Assembly: GCA_030152985.1 (NCBI GenBank)
Contig: JASLIE010000092.1
Location: 1 to 7,314 of the forward strand
Reading direction: 5' to 3'
From: Bacillaceae bacterium
GTDB lineage: Bacteria > Bacillota > Bacilli > Bacillales > Amphibacillaceae
Length of the DNA: 7,314 nt
Shown here in pieces: positions 6,859-7,314 of the stretch (the stretch's first letter is position 1; each line of letters begins with the position of its first letter). The notes below the pieces were generated by a model. The model did no database searches, had not been told where the DNA came from, and saw only the letters and a program-made list of their open reading frames with translations. A program made the translations under genes and the position numbers.

Positions 6859-7314
6859 ATGAAAGAAATTGAACAGAAGCTAAGTGGTAAAATTGAAAGA
6901 CTGACAAATAAAACATTTAAATTCGATAAACGTGTTGGAGAAGGCTGGTTTTCAGCTGTTTATTTTTTAAAAACACAAAAAATAGTTGAAGAAAAATTAA
7001 AAGATAATATTGTAACAATGCAATTTTTTCAAAGAAGTGATGCTGTACTCTGTGGAACAGATGAGGTCATCGCACTGATTCATGAATTCGCTCAGTCACC
7101 AGAAGAACTAGAGATTTATTCTTTGAAGGACGGCGATAAAATCAAGCCTTATGAAACGATTTTAACTATCACAGGACCTTATCAAAATTTTGGTTTTTTA
7201 GAAGGAATTATGGATGGTATTTTAGCAAGACGAACATCTGTAGCTACAAATGTCTATGATGTTGTAAAAGCCGCCCGGACATCAGGTGTGCAAAAGCCGA
7301 TTATCTTTATGGGA
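6859..7314 (+). CDS. Nicotinate phosphoribosyltransferase, N-terminal part (3'-truncated)
   Basis: The frame opens at the ATG at 6859, eight bases after TAAGGAG, and runs open to the window end, giving 152 residues. Visible traits are RVGEGWFSAVYFLKT near the N-terminus, MQFFQRSDAVLCGTDEVIAL, IYSLKDGDKIKPYETILTI, and the strongly conserved GILARRTSVATNVYDVVKAA. These match the shorter (roughly 350-390 residue) nicotinate phosphoribosyltransferases of Firmicutes and archaea rather than the approximately 490-residue PncB of B. subtilis. The enzyme joins nicotinate and PRPP to form nicotinate mononucleotide for NAD salvage in the cytoplasm. The catalytic half lies beyond the window, so completeness cannot be judged. 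It follows sftA after 33 bases with no terminator, suggesting co-transcription. Confidence 0.86.
   Translation, partial: MKEIEQKLSGKIERLTNKTFKFDKRVGEGWFSAVYFLKTQKIVEEKLKDNIVTMQFFQRSDAVLCGTDEVIALIHEFAQSPEELEIYSLKDGDKIKPYETILTITGPYQNFGFLEGIMDGILARRTSVATNVYDVVKAARTSGVQKPIIFMG

Overview
The window reads as ordinary chromosomal DNA from an AT-rich, low-GC Gram-positive bacterium, most likely a member of Bacillales close to Bacillaceae. Evidence for this is strong AGGAGG-type ribosome binding sites, sigma-A-type promoters, and a gene set matching the Bacillus subtilis ytoP/ytzB/ytoQ/ytpP/ytpQ/sftA neighbourhood. I cannot name the genus from the sequence alone.

Layout. (1) 1-909 (+): the 3' part of a bile acid:sodium symporter (BASS) family transporter, cut by the window start. 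(2) 925-1242 (-): a small membrane-anchored PepSY-like protein (YtzB-like), convergent with the transporter. A perfect 32-nt inverted repeat that also contains the transporter stop codon separates the two. (3) 1371-2945 (+): a two-gene unit made of an M42 metalloaminopeptidase (YtoP-like) and an abutting DUF84/YjjX-type NTP phosphatase. It ends in a second bidirectional terminator. (4) 2955-3395 (-): ytoQ, a nucleoside 2-deoxyribosyltransferase-like protein, convergent with the DUF84 gene and divergent from the next operon. (5) 3526-7314 (+): ytpP (thioredoxin-like, WCPDC) - ytpQ (DUF1444) - sftA (soluble FtsK/SpoIIIE-type DNA translocase) - a nicotinate phosphoribosyltransferase truncated by the window end. 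I see no terminator inside this last group.

How the genes relate. Most are conserved housekeeping or poorly characterised genes. SftA moves trapped chromosomal DNA away from the closing division septum, and the last gene makes nicotinate mononucleotide for NAD salvage. The DUF84 protein probably cleans up deaminated purine nucleotides, and the M42 enzyme trims peptides. No shared pathway is evident, so the link is conserved neighbourhood rather than a dedicated system.

I found no mobile element, CRISPR array, RNA gene, toxin-antitoxin pair or defence system, and no strong candidate for an undescribed system. The points most worth a second look are local: a short SftA with an unusual N-terminus, no ytpR between ytpQ and sftA, a nicotinate phosphoribosyltransferase gene right behind sftA, and the compact back-to-back promoters and shared terminators. 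The longest stretch without a gene is about 130 bases (3396-3525).
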